DNA of 45,005 nucleotides from an uncultured Caulobacter sp. (GCA_937991555.1 CALKHU010000061.1:1-45005), one strand, 5' to 3'; counted from the first letter of the stretch, positions 9,103 through 16,661 are shown. Notes: a model not told the origin generated them from the sequence alone. Numbers and translations: made by a program.

Positions 9103-9756
9103 TTAGCCCTTGGCGGTTTCCCACCGGCTTCGCGCCGTCTCGACGATGCGGCGGGCCGCATCGAAGGCCGCGTCTATAGTCATTTCGGTGGTGTCGAGCA
9201 AGACGGCGTCGTCGGCCATGACCATCGGCGAGTCGGCCCGGGCGCTGTCGCGCGCGTCCCGGATGCGGATGTCGGCGAGGATGTCCTCGTAGGTCACCGC
9301 CTCGCCCTGACCGGTCAGCTGCTTCCAGCGCCGCTGCGCCCGCACCTCCGGCGTGGCCGTGACATAGAGCTTGGCCGGGGCCCCGGGCGCGATGACCGTG
9401 CCGATGTCCCGGCCGTCGATCACGGCGCCCGGCTCCTGCGCCGCGAAGGCCAGCTGAAAGTCGCGCAGCGCCTCGCGCACCGCCGGATAGACGGCGACCC
9501 GGCTGGCGGCCTCGCCGGCCCGACGGGTGCGGACGTCGGGGCTTTCGAGCTCGGCCGGGTCGAGCGTGCGGGCCGCCGCCAGCGCCGCGTCCGCGTCGCC
9601 GAGGTCCTCGCCGCGCTCGAGGACCTTCACCCCGACGGCGCGGTAGAGCAGGCCGGAGTCGAGCACGGGGTAGCCGTAGAGCGCGCCCAGCCTGACGGCG
9701 ATGGTGCCCTTGCCGGAGGCCGCCGGCCCGTCGACGGCGATGACGAAACCGCTCAT
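9103..9756 (-). CDS. cmk: Cytidylate kinase
   Basis: A 217-residue (d)CMP kinase: P-loop GPAASGKGT at residues 10-18, the CMP-site DSGLLYRAVG and VIDGRDIGTVIAP segments, and the DARDSARADSP lid region with conserved Arg residues. The start is the ATG at 9756, giving MSGFVIAVDGPA; the open frame runs 60 codons further upstream but that part is unrelated to the family and overlaps the small membrane gene. The cmk start overlaps the stop of that gene by 4 nt. rpsA follows, as in most proteobacteria. Confidence 0.96.
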   Translation of the reverse strand: MSGFVIAVDGPAASGKGTIAVRLGALYGYPVLDSGLLYRAVGVKVLERGEDLGDADAALAAARTLDPAELESPDVRTRRAGEAASRVAVYPAVREALRDFQLAFAAQEPGAVIDGRDIGTVIAPGAPAKLYVTATPEVRAQRRWKQLTGQGEAVTYEDILADIRIRDARDSARADSPMVMADDAVLLDTTEMTIDAAFDAARRIVETARSRWETAKG

Positions 9757-10061
9757 TCGGCTCCTGCCTTCGGTTGAGACAGCGCACCCAGGAGGCAAAC
9801 GAGACTGATGGTCGCGAACATGGTCACCGGCAGTACGTACCGGACCATTGTGGTAGTCCGGAAGCCGGCCGGATCCTCCATTCGATCTGTAATGAACCAT
9901 CGTGGCCCGGATTCGTAGCGACTCCTCTGGTTCCACGTTCGTCCATCGTGAAGGTCAGCCACCCAGGCGCCGAGCCAAAGCGCCAGAGCGACGCCAAAGC
10001 CGCCCGACAGCGTCAGAAGCGTGCGCCTTGCTGTCCACGGCCCTGAAGCGCCGCGGTTCAT
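9753..10061 (-). CDS. Small two-helix membrane protein between aroA and cmk (unknown function)
   Basis: A 102-residue protein I do not recognise. Two hydrophobic stretches, about residues 13-33 and 70-92, suggest two membrane helices with a ~35-residue loop rich in charged and aromatic residues. The reality of the gene rests on context: its ATG overlaps the aroA stop (ATGA) and its TGA overlaps the cmk ATG (ATGA), so it forms a tightly coupled three-gene unit. Its DNA is visibly less GC-rich than aroA and cmk and uses less biased third positions, suggesting weaker codon selection or a more recent arrival. The aroA-cmk pair is normally direct in many genomes, so this is an inserted gene. Confidence 0.75.
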   Translation of the reverse strand: MNRGASGPWTARRTLLTLSGGFGVALALWLGAWVADLHDGRTWNQRSRYESGPRWFITDRMEDPAGFRTTTMVRYVLPVTMFATISLVCLLGALSQPKAGAE

Positions 10062-11371
10062 TGGATGTCGCCGCCCAGGCCGCGCATCAGGGCGGCGAAG
10101 GTCGGGAAGCTGGTGGCGATCATGCCGGGCTCGTCGACGCGGACAGGCTCCTTCGAGGCCAGCCCGAGGACCAGGTGGCTCATCGCGATGCGGTGGTCGC
10201 CGTGGGTCTCGACCAGCGCGCCGCCGCGCGGCGCGATGGCGGTCCCGCGCACGATGAAGCCCTCCGGCTCCTCCTCGACATCGACGCCACAGGCTTCCAG
10301 GCCGGCCGCCATCAGGGCGATCCGGTCGCTCTCCTTGACCCGCATCTCGCCGACGCCGCGCATGATCGTCTCGCCGGCGGCGAAGGCGGCGGCGATCGCC
10401 AGGATCGGATACTCGTCGATCATGCTGGGCGCGCGGCCGGGCGGCACGACGACGCCCCGCAGCGCCGAATGCCGCGCGGTGATGTCCCCGACCTCCTCGC
10501 CGCTGGCGTCGCGGCGGCCGGTGATGGTCAGGTCGGCGCCCATCTCGCGCAGGGTGTCGAACAGGCCGGTGCGCAGCGGGTTGAGCATCACGCCCTCGAC
10601 GGTCACTTCCGAGCCCGGGGTGATCAGGGCCGCGACGATCGGGAAGGCCGCGCTGGACGGGTCGGCCGGGACCGCGACGTGGCTGCCGGTCAGGCCGCCG
10701 CCGGGCCGCAGGGTGACCACCCGGCGGTCGTTGTGGTCGCTGACGGTCAGGTCGGCGCCGAACGCCTTCAGCATCCGCTCGGTGTGGTCGCGGGTCGGCT
10801 CGGGCTCGACCACCGTCACCGGACCGTCGGCGCCCAGGCCGGCGAGCAGCACCGCCGACTTCACCTGGGCCGACGCCATCGGCAGGGTGTAGTCGAGGGC
10901 GGACAGGCCGCCGCCCTTCAGGGTCAGCGGCAGGCGGTCGCCCTCGCGCGCGATCCAGTGCGCGCCCATCTCGCCGAGCGGCTTCAGCACCCGGCCCATC
11001 GGGCGGGAGCGCAGCGAGCCGTCGCCGGTGAAGGTGGCGGCGATGTCGAAGGCGGCCGCGGCGCCCATGATCAGCCGCACGCCGGTGCCGGCGTTGCCGC
11101 AGTCGATCACGTCGGCGGGCTCGGCGAAGCCGCCCCGGCCCTCGATCGTCCAGGCGCCGTCGCCGGTGCGCGTCACCTCCGCGCCGAAGGCCCGCATGGC
11201 CCGCGCGGTGGCCAGCACGTCGTCGCCCTCGAGCAGGCCGGTCACCGTCGTGCGGCCGTGCGCCAGGGCGCCGAGGATCAGCGCGCGGTGGGAAATGGAC
11301 TTGTCGCCAGGGACGCGGACCGCGCCCCGCAGCGGGGCGCCGGGGCGGGCCGAAAGCACGGCTGCGGTCAT
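10058..11371 (-). CDS. aroA: 5-enolpyruvylshikimate-3-phosphate synthase
   Basis: A 437-residue EPSP synthase, the sixth step of the shikimate pathway. The PEP/S3P-binding N terminus reads RVPGDKSISHRALIL (Lys24, Ser25, Arg29), followed by DCGNAGTGVRLIMG, and later DEYPILAIAAAFA and VKESDRIALMA with the catalytic acids and Lys-Glu-Ser-Asp-Arg motif. The LIMG segment, with Ala after it, resembles class II (alphaproteobacterial) enzymes. The start is the ATG at 11371, giving MTAAVLSARPG; a CGGAG lies about 11 nt upstream. It leads the aroA, small membrane gene, cmk unit. Confidence 0.95.
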   Translation of the reverse strand: MTAAVLSARPGAPLRGAVRVPGDKSISHRALILGALAHGRTTVTGLLEGDDVLATARAMRAFGAEVTRTGDGAWTIEGRGGFAEPADVIDCGNAGTGVRLIMGAAAAFDIAATFTGDGSLRSRPMGRVLKPLGEMGAHWIAREGDRLPLTLKGGGLSALDYTLPMASAQVKSAVLLAGLGADGPVTVVEPEPTRDHTERMLKAFGADLTVSDHNDRRVVTLRPGGGLTGSHVAVPADPSSAAFPIVAALITPGSEVTVEGVMLNPLRTGLFDTLREMGADLTITGRRDASGEEVGDITARHSALRGVVVPPGRAPSMIDEYPILAIAAAFAAGETIMRGVGEMRVKESDRIALMAAGLEACGVDVEEEPEGFIVRGTAIAPRGGALVETHGDHRIAMSHLVLGLASKEPVRVDEPGMIATSFPTFAALMRGLGGDIQ

Positions 11372-11485
11372 GCCGGGCGGGACTCCGGGAAAGGTCGGGA
11401 GAAACAAGGGGTTTTGCTTTTGACAGCGACCCCGCCGCGTGGCAAGGGAGCCGCCGCTTTCAGCACAAGCTCTGAGGATCGCCCC

Positions 11486-11968
11486 TTGGCCAATCCCGAA
11501 CTGGGCGCAAAACAGATCTGCCCCACCTGTTCTTCGAAATTCTACGACCTGGGCCGCCGCCCGGCCGTCTGCCCCAAGTGCGGCGAGTCGTTCGACCCGG
11601 AGGAGGCCCTGCGCAGCCGCCGGGTCCGCGCCCGCTCGGCCGCCCCGGACTATGAGGACGAGCCCGAGAAGGAAGCCAAGGTCGTCGACGCCGACGCGGA
11701 CGGCTTCGAGGAGGAGGCCGACCAGACGCCGGAAATCGACGATGAGGCCGCTGTCGAGCCGATCGAGACCGACGACGAGGACGGCGACGCCGACGGCGTC
11801 GCGCCCGCGCCGGGCGGCGACGACCTGGGCGTCGACTTCGCCGAGGACGAGGATCTCGCCGACGACGCGGACGAGGACGTTCCGTTCCTCGAGGACGAGG
11901 ACGACGACGACTTCCCCGAGGACGAAATCGACGGTCTGCCGGGCGAGGACGACGCCGACGACCGCTAG
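11486..11968 (+). CDS. FYDLN-acid family protein (TIGR02300-like), zinc ribbon plus acidic tail
   Basis: A 160-residue protein of the alphaproteobacterial FYDLN-acid family, function unknown. The first ~35 residues hold a CPTC...CPKCG zinc ribbon with the signature KFYDLGRRP between the pairs. Everything after about residue 50 is dominated by Asp and Glu, with runs such as FLEDEDDDDFPEDEID, and is surely disordered. The start is TTG at 11486, in frame with the conserved LGAKQICPTC and preceded by GAGGATC about 9 nt upstream; the longer open frame upstream is antisense to aroA. It is divergent from aroA and followed by tRNA-Ala, its usual neighbour as I remember it. Confidence 0.85.
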   Translation: MANPELGAKQICPTCSSKFYDLGRRPAVCPKCGESFDPEEALRSRRVRARSAAPDYEDEPEKEAKVVDADADGFEEEADQTPEIDDEAAVEPIETDDEDGDADGVAPAPGGDDLGVDFAEDEDLADDADEDVPFLEDEDDDDFPEDEIDGLPGEDDADDR

Positions 11969-11982
11969 GATCCGGCCCGGCG

Positions 11983-12013
11983 AGGCCCCGCAAAAAATAC
12001 CGGCGCGGGGCCT
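11983..12013 (+). terminator. Hairpin downstream of the FYDLN-acid gene
   Basis: Perfect 9-bp inverted repeat, AGGCCCCGC (11983-11991) with GCGGGGCCT (12005-12013), and a 13-nt A-rich loop. It starts 15 bp after the stop codon. There is no U tract, so it is a possible terminator or mRNA-stabilising hairpin rather than a textbook terminator. Confidence 0.45.
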
Positions 12014-12041
12014 TGATCGGCGGAAAGGGACGGCATAGAAG
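12013..12041 (+). promoter_or_regulatory. Possible sigma-70 promoter of tRNA-Ala
   Basis: TTGATC at 12013-12018 and an ATAGAA at 12035-12040 are 16 bp apart and about 45 bp upstream of the tRNA. The -35 box overlaps the 3' arm of the preceding hairpin. The -10 match is modest, so this is a best guess for tRNA-Ala transcription. Confidence 0.35.
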
Positions 12042-12086
12042 TCGCGCCCTCGCCGCCGGTCACCGGGAGCGGGAACCCGGACTTCC

Positions 12087-12162
12087 GGGGCTATAGCTCA
12101 GCTGGTAGAGCGCTTGAATGGCATTCAAGAGGTCAGCGGTTCGACTCCGCTTAGCTCCACCA
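12087..12162 (+). tRNA. tRNA-Ala (anticodon GGC)
   Basis: A complete 76-nt cloverleaf. Acceptor arms are GGGGCTA and TAGCTCC with one G-U pair; the D arm is GCTC/GAGC; the anticodon stem is CTTGA/TCAAG with loop ATGGCAT, giving anticodon GGC, which reads GCC. The T arm is AGCGG-TTCGACT-CCGCT. CCA is encoded at 12160-12162. GCC is the dominant Ala codon in this GC-rich genome. Confidence 0.98.
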
Positions 12163-12164
12163 TC

Positions 12165-12194
12165 AAAGGCCGTCCGGTAACCCGGGCGGCCTTT
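12165..12194 (+). terminator. Terminator after tRNA-Ala, probably bidirectional
   Basis: AAAGGCCG (12165-12172) pairs perfectly with CGGCCTTT (12187-12194), with additional CCGG/CCGG pairing inside. It ends in CCTTT on the plus strand and in a matching GGCCTTT on the minus strand, so it can serve both the tRNA and the convergent membrane-protein gene at 12202. Confidence 0.7.
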
Positions 12195-12201
12195 GCCACA
12201 T

Positions 12202-12531
12202 CTAGGCCCGGCCGCGGCGCGGGCCCCGCGCCAGGCGCGCGCCGACCAGCAGCAGCAGAAGATTGGCGGCGAGCCCGCCCAGCGTGAGCGCCAGGACGAA
12301 CACCGTCCCGCCGCCCCCGGCCGCCAGGCTCCAGGGCAGGGCCAGCACCCGCGCCGCCTCGCCGGCGGACGGATCGACCGCCAGGCCCGCCAGGCCCAGC
12401 CCGCCGGCGATCGCCAGCGCGGCGGTGATCGCCGCCATCAGTCCATAGAGCGTCGCCGCCACGCCGAGCGTGCGGGACAGGCGGTCGCGGCGACCGCCTT
12501 CGTCGCCGAAGTCGTTGATGGCCAGGGCCAT
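12202..12531 (-). CDS. Hypothetical small membrane protein
   Basis: A 109-residue protein I do not recognise. It starts MALAINDFGDEGGRRDRLSR (soluble, charged), then has a hydrophobic stretch about residues 22-50 and another about residues 66-100, and ends with a basic tail (LARGPRRGRA). This predicts two or three membrane helices with the tails in the cytoplasm. It stands alone between the tRNA-Ala terminator and the terminator of the M48 protease operon. The ATG is the only reasonable start. A conserved hypothetical is likely; shadow frames on the other strand are less plausible. Confidence 0.6.
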   Translation of the reverse strand: MALAINDFGDEGGRRDRLSRTLGVAATLYGLMAAITAALAIAGGLGLAGLAVDPSAGEAARVLALPWSLAAGGGGTVFVLALTLGGLAANLLLLLVGARLARGPRRGRA

Positions 12532-12693
12532 GGTGCGTTTCCCTTCGAATGGGACCCGGCCTCGAAGCGGGGTCCGCCCCGCCGCGTCGTCGCGGCGAGG
12601 GCCGTCATTGCGGCCTGTTGGCAGAAAGGTGCGTCTCTCCGCACGGCGGAGAAAATTCCTTTCCGCAGGCCTCAGGGTTAACGCCGTTGCGCG

Positions 12694-12716
12694 AAAAATT
12701 CAACCCGTGCGGGTTG
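12694..12716 (-). terminator. Intrinsic terminator of the M48 protease operon
   Basis: The perfect inverted repeat CAACCCG (12701-12707) / CGGGTTG (12710-12716) abuts the stop codon of the lipoprotein gene. On the minus strand it is followed by AATTTTTCG, a proper U tract. It is short and very close to the stop, but otherwise a classical intrinsic terminator. Confidence 0.75.
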
Positions 12717-13304
12717 TCAGCCGGAGATCCTGGCCGACGCCATCACAGATTCCACCTCGGCGCGCGTGGCCTCGAAGTAGTGCTCGGTCGGGGCGACGTA
12801 GAAGAGGATGTAGAGGCGGCCGCCCACCTCGACCAGCTGGGCCGTCCCGGAGACGTCGAGCCCGGCGGCCGTCTGCGCCGAGAGGTCGACCCGCACGCCG
12901 TCGGCGCCGCTGACCTTCACCGGGCGGATGTTGTCCGTCTCCACGCGCTGGAAGCCGATGGCCACCGCGCTGTCCGCCAGGAACTCGACCTGCTCGGTCG
13001 GCGACATGCCGGTCCTGTAGGTCGGGGTCGGCTTCTCCTTGCTGGTCGCGCGGATGATGTACTCGCCGTCCTTCAGGCCATCGATGACGAACAGGGTGTT
13101 CAGCGCCGGGCCGTCGATGGTGAGCATGCGGAGCGTCTTGGGCGATCCCGGGACGATGCCGAGGTCGGTCCAGGTCCGGCCGACCGTCATCGACGAGCCG
13201 CCATGCACGTACGGGCCGGCGGGAACGGCCTTGATGCCGGCGCAGGCGGCCAGGGCGAGGACGGCGGCGGCGGTGGCGGCGACGCGCAGGGTGCGGATGA
13301 TCAT
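12717..13304 (-). CDS. Putative lipoprotein, last gene of the M48 protease operon
   Basis: A 195-residue exported protein of unknown function. The signal peptide ends in the lipobox LAAC with the lipid-modified Cys at residue 21. The mature part has alternating beta-type segments (LFVIDGLKDGEYIIRAT, DGVRVDLSAQTAAGLDVSG, RLYILFYVAPTEHYFEA), which suggests a compact beta-sandwich or lipocalin-like periplasmic fold; that is inference. Its ATG overlaps the stop of the M48 protease gene by 4 nt, so the two are co-translated. A terminator follows the stop codon directly. Confidence 0.8.
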   Translation of the reverse strand: MIIRTLRVAATAAAVLALAACAGIKAVPAGPYVHGGSSMTVGRTWTDLGIVPGSPKTLRMLTIDGPALNTLFVIDGLKDGEYIIRATSKEKPTPTYRTGMSPTEQVEFLADSAVAIGFQRVETDNIRPVKVSGADGVRVDLSAQTAAGLDVSGTAQLVEVGGRLYILFYVAPTEHYFEATRAEVESVMASARISG

Positions 13305-14485
13305 GTTGCGGTGCTTCCGTTGATTTTCTTCAGGCTGGCCTCGACCAGCCAGCGGTCGTCGGCGTCGGCGGCCTTGGCCAGATAGGTTTCGTAGGAGATC
13401 CTGGCCTCGGCCGGGCGGCCCAGCCTGGCCTGGAGGTCGCCGAGCTCGCGCCAGACGTCGACCGGCGCATCGGGGCGGGTGGCGGCGGCGGCGTAGGCGG
13501 CCAGGGCCTTCTCCGCGTCGCCGTCCTGGCGCCGCCGCCGGTACGCCTCGCCCTTGTAGAACTCGAGCACGCCCAGGTCTTCGCCGTCCGCCGCGAGGCG
13601 GTCGATCAGATGCAGCGTCTGGCCGTAGTCCCGCCGGCGCAGGTCGTCGGTCAGCCAGGCGGGCAGGAACTTGCGGATCTTGGCGCGATAGCGGGTCCGC
13701 TCGCCCTCGGACGGCGCCGACGCGCCGGCGGCCAGCGCATCCAGCGCGGCGATCCTGTCAGGCGTGATCGGGTGGGTGTTGAAGATGCTGGCCCGGGTGT
13801 CCGACGTCCGCGTCTTGGGGAAGTCGGACGCGGCGGTCTCCTCGCGAAGCGATCGCCAGATGGCGGCGGCGGCGGCCGGGTCGTAGCCGGCCTTGACCGT
13901 GCGGGCGAAGCCCAGCGCATCGGCCTCCGTTTCCTGGGCCCTGTCGAAGGCGAACAGGGATGACAGCACGCCGAGGTACAGCAGACCGCCGACGATGCTG
14001 CCGCCGACGAGCATGAACACCATCCCGGCGTTGGCCGCGGACTTGGTCTTGCGCCAGCTCGCCAGCGAATGGCCCTGCGCGAAGTGGGTGACCTCGTGGC
14101 CGAGGACGAACGCCAGTTCCGATTCGCTGCGCGCGCGCAGGAGAAGGCCGGACCACACCTCCATGTAGCCGTTGGGGGCCATGGCGGCGTTGAAGTAGGG
14201 CCGGTCCAGCACGTAGACGCGCACCTCGCCGCAGTACTCGGCGGCGACCTTGCAGGCCACCTCGCGGACGTAGGGCGTCAGCTCGGGATCGCGGTTGAGT
14301 TCGGCCTTGGTCCTGGCTTCGGTCTCGGCCTTGTCGGACTGGGCCCAGAGACCGCCCTCGTCGGTGGCGATGTCCGGCCGCTGCCCGACCGCGCGCTGCG
14401 CGAAAGCCGGCGTTACGGACGAGGTCGCGATCGACGCCGCCAGGATCGAGGTCACGGCCGTCCTGAGGATCGGCCGCGACCTCAA
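13301..14485 (-). CDS. M48-family zinc metalloprotease with TPR-like C-terminal region
   Basis: A 394-residue exported protease. A signal peptide covers about residues 1-29 (ends TPAFAQ). The catalytic motif HEVTH is at residues 130-134 in FVLGHEVTHFAQGHSLASW, with the third zinc ligand Glu in AQETEADALGFA; a Gly/Val-rich helix about 155-180 lies between them. The C-terminal ~100 residues look like TPR repeats (EFYKGEAYRRRRQDGDAEKA, DLQARLGRPAEARISYETYL), an arrangement like BepA, which handles outer-membrane protein quality control. Substrate is unknown. The start is TTG, with its TTGA overlapping the upstream lipoprotein stop; the gene also overlaps the next one by ATGA. Confidence 0.88.
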   Translation of the reverse strand: MRSRPILRTAVTSILAASIATSSVTPAFAQRAVGQRPDIATDEGGLWAQSDKAETEARTKAELNRDPELTPYVREVACKVAAEYCGEVRVYVLDRPYFNAAMAPNGYMEVWSGLLLRARSESELAFVLGHEVTHFAQGHSLASWRKTKSAANAGMVFMLVGGSIVGGLLYLGVLSSLFAFDRAQETEADALGFARTVKAGYDPAAAAAIWRSLREETAASDFPKTRTSDTRASIFNTHPITPDRIAALDALAAGASAPSEGERTRYRAKIRKFLPAWLTDDLRRRDYGQTLHLIDRLAADGEDLGVLEFYKGEAYRRRRQDGDAEKALAAYAAAATRPDAPVDVWRELGDLQARLGRPAEARISYETYLAKAADADDRWLVEASLKKINGSTAT

Positions 14486-15156
14486 AGGGGCAGGCCCTTC
14501 AGCAGCGCGTCGGTCAGCAGCCGCGCCCCCTCCGGAGACCGCATGTCGGCCGCGGGGCTGGCGATGGCCTGGTTGAACCAGATCACCTTCCCGGTCTTGA
14601 GGTCGACCAGCGAGGCGAAGGCCTGCTGGCCGCCCATCGGGATGCTGACGCCGAGCGCGGCGGCGCCGATGAACATCGCCACCCGGCCGCCGCTCGAATA
14701 GGAGCCGCGCCCGTAGACGAAGAGGGCGTAGTCGCTGCTGTACTTGAACGCCAGCAGCTGGGCGCCTTCGCCCAGCGTCCAGTCGAAGCCGGTTTTCGAG
14801 GGCAGGGCCGGATAGGTCAGGATCGTGCCCCCGACGACGCCGTGCAGGCGCAGGATCTGCCCCTCGCGCCCCTCCATCGCCGTAGTCGGATCGAGCACCG
14901 TGAACTCATGGGATTTGCCCTTGAGCGTCGCCTCGACCGCCGCCTGCATGTTGGTCCTGGCCGCCGACGTCCAGTCCGCGCGCGGTTCGAGCAGTCCGCC
15001 GGCCGTCAGCAGCTGCAGTTCGATGTCCGGCTGGGCGACGAGGACCTTGGCGTCCTGCGGCGGCGTGGTCGGCAATCCGGTCGCCGACCGGACATTGGTG
15101 GTCGTGCAGGCAGCCAGCATGACGCAGGCCGCGGCCAGCGCGAACAGACGCTTCAT
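14482..15156 (-). CDS. Putative lipoprotein, first gene of the M48 protease operon
   Basis: A 224-residue exported lipoprotein with lipobox LAAC (Cys17). The mature protein has features I associate with outer-membrane or periplasmic accessory lipoproteins: a QPDIELQLLTAGGLLEPRADW segment, a hydrophobic Gly-rich stretch (VAMFIGAAALGVSIPMGGQQ) and VDLKTGKVIWFNQ. I cannot name the family. It is the promoter-proximal gene of a three-gene unit with 4-nt overlaps (lipoprotein, M48 protease, lipoprotein), so the three products probably act together at the cell envelope. The 207-bp gap to hsp20 should hold its promoter; I see no strong box there. Confidence 0.82.
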   Translation of the reverse strand: MKRLFALAAACVMLAACTTTNVRSATGLPTTPPQDAKVLVAQPDIELQLLTAGGLLEPRADWTSAARTNMQAAVEATLKGKSHEFTVLDPTTAMEGREGQILRLHGVVGGTILTYPALPSKTGFDWTLGEGAQLLAFKYSSDYALFVYGRGSYSSGGRVAMFIGAAALGVSIPMGGQQAFASLVDLKTGKVIWFNQAIASPAADMRSPEGARLLTDALLKGLPL

Positions 15157-15363
15157 TGTGGGAAGTCCCCCGATCCCCGAAAACAGCCTCTACCTAACCG
15201 CGTCCCCGGGTCGCCGACAAGTGCTTGTCGAAGGCCCGGCGCGGTACCGGCCCTTGCGCGGGGCGCGGCCAATCGCCACCTCTGGACGGCGCCGCAGGGA
15301 CCGGCGCCGCTCCAGGGCCGGTCCTCGCGGTGAGTCGCTTTGACGAGGACTCCGGCCGGTACG

Positions 15364-15789
15364 ATGACGACAAGACCCCTGCTCTTCGACAGCCCCTTCC
15401 TGCTGGGCTTCGAGCACACGCGGAACCTGATCGAGCGCGCGGCCAAGGCCGCCGGCGAGAGCTATCCGCCCTACAATGTCGAGGCCCGCGACGGCGGCGG
15501 CGTCAGGATCACCCTGGCGGTGGCCGGTTTCGCGCCCGACCAGCTCGAGGTGACGGTCGAGGGCAACCAGCTCACCGTCGCCGGACGGCGGGGAGACGCG
15601 GCGGAGGCCGGGGAGAAGGCCTATCTCCATCGCGGCATCGCCGCCCGCGGCTTCGTCCGCGCCTTCGTCCTCGCGGACGGGATGGTGGTGGACTCCGCCG
15701 TGCTCGAGCACGGCCTGCTGCACATCGACCTCGCCCGCCCCGAGCCCGAGCGGCTCGTCCAGCGCATACCGATCCGGACGGCGGAGTGA
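15364..15789 (+). CDS. Small heat-shock protein, Hsp20 / alpha-crystallin family
   Basis: A 141-residue holdase chaperone: N-terminal segment with PLLFDSPFLLGFEHTRNLIER, then the alpha-crystallin domain (YNVEARDGGGVRITLAVAGF, DQLEVTVEGNQLTVAGRR, YLHRGIAARGFVRAFVLADG) and the terminal RIPI(R) motif, the I-x-I that docks neighbouring subunits. It resembles IbpA/HspD. The ATG at 15364 is chosen over an upstream TTG. Upstream sequence is GC-rich; I found no convincing RpoH promoter or ROSE-type thermometer. A DUF1150 gene follows, the usual alphaproteobacterial partner. Confidence 0.93.
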   Translation: MTTRPLLFDSPFLLGFEHTRNLIERAAKAAGESYPPYNVEARDGGGVRITLAVAGFAPDQLEVTVEGNQLTVAGRRGDAAEAGEKAYLHRGIAARGFVRAFVLADGMVVDSAVLEHGLLHIDLARPEPERLVQRIPIRTAE

Positions 15790-15869
15790 GGACCGCTGTC
15801 GAAACTGTCACCGCGACCGGCTGAACCGGCGGCTCGCGGCTGCGTTGAAAAAGTGAAGGAGGTGGTCCT

Positions 15870-16127
15870 ATGACGCCCCAACTGCTGACCAAGGAAGCTT
15901 TCGCCGCCCTCGGCGCTCCGGACCTGGTGTACGTGCGCCCCGTCAGCGCCGCCCAGGTGATCGCCGAGACGCCCGCCGCCCAGCTGCAGGGCTTCGACCT
16001 CGCCCCCGACCAGACCCTCTACGCGGTGCACCGCGCCGACGGCGAACGCCTCGCCGTCATGACCGACCGTGACTCCGCGGTCGCCGCCGCCCTCGCCCAC
16101 GAGCTGGCGCCGGTGTCCGTCCATTGA
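15870..16127 (+). CDS. DUF1150 family protein
   Basis: An 85-residue protein of the DUF1150 family, known as the usual downstream partner of Hsp20 genes in alphaproteobacteria but without an assigned function. Recognisable segments are DLVYVRPVSAAQV, the DQTLYAVHRADGERLAVM stretch and a C-terminal DRDSAVAAALAHEL. It is soluble. The Shine-Dalgarno sequence AAGGAGGTGGT is almost perfectly complementary to the 16S tail and 4 nt from the ATG, the strongest in the window; very high translation in stress is a reasonable inference. Confidence 0.88.
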   Translation: MTPQLLTKEAFAALGAPDLVYVRPVSAAQVIAETPAAQLQGFDLAPDQTLYAVHRADGERLAVMTDRDSAVAAALAHELAPVSVH

Positions 16128-16142
16128 CGACGGACGTCGCGG

Positions 16143-16607
16143 TCAGGCCGCGGACGGCTGGGCCTCGCGCGCGAGCAGCGCGTGCATCGCCTCGGCCGTC
16201 CGGGCCTGGCGCAGCTGCTGGCGCAGGTCGCCCTGGCGCAGCAGGCGCGAGACCCGGGCCAGCGCCCTGAGATGTTCGGTGTTGCGGTCGTCGGGCGCGA
16301 ACAGCGCGAACACCAGATCCACCGGCTGGTCGTCGACCGATTCGAACCCGGCCGGCTGCTCGAGGCGGAGGAACACGCCCCGCACCCGGTCCAGGCCCGG
16401 CAGCCGGGCGTGCGGCACCGCCACGCCGTGGCCAACGCCCGTGGAGCCGGCCGCCTCGCGCTCGAGCAGAGCGTCCAGCACCACGTCCGCATCGAGGCCG
16501 TAGTTGCGGGCGGCGATGTCGGCGATCACCGACAGGATCTGCCGCTTGCCGCCTCCGCCCGCGCGCGGCGCGATGGCGCGCGGTTCCAGCAGATCCCCGA
16601 TGTTCAT
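16143..16607 (-). CDS. ptsN: Nitrogen-related PTS enzyme IIA (EIIA-Ntr)
   Basis: A 154-residue EIIA-fructose/mannitol type domain. It is phosphorylated on a His by the PTS-Ntr chain (PtsP, NPr) and regulates potassium transport, sigma-54-linked processes and stringent response in various proteobacteria. The active-site His is in GHGVAVPHARLPGL (about residue 65). It lies downstream of hpf and rpoN as usual, and convergent with the DUF1150 gene 15 bp away. 54 bp separate it from hpf. Confidence 0.93.
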   Translation of the reverse strand: MNIGDLLEPRAIAPRAGGGGKRQILSVIADIAARNYGLDADVVLDALLEREAAGSTGVGHGVAVPHARLPGLDRVRGVFLRLEQPAGFESVDDQPVDLVFALFAPDDRNTEHLRALARVSRLLRQGDLRQQLRQARTAEAMHALLAREAQPSAA

Positions 16608-16661
16608 ACGCCTGGTGCTCGCGATCTTCTGACAAGGGCGACGAGCCGCCGGGCGCGCCGA

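Noticed and set aside
9902..11968. A 688-codon frame ending in the FYDLN protein
   Set aside because: Only the part from the TTG at 11486 has family features; the rest is antisense to aroA.
15157..15363. RpoH promoter or ROSE-type RNA thermometer before hsp20
   Set aside because: CTTG occurs, but no matching -10 at the right distance, and no UUGCU-type element facing the ribosome-binding site.
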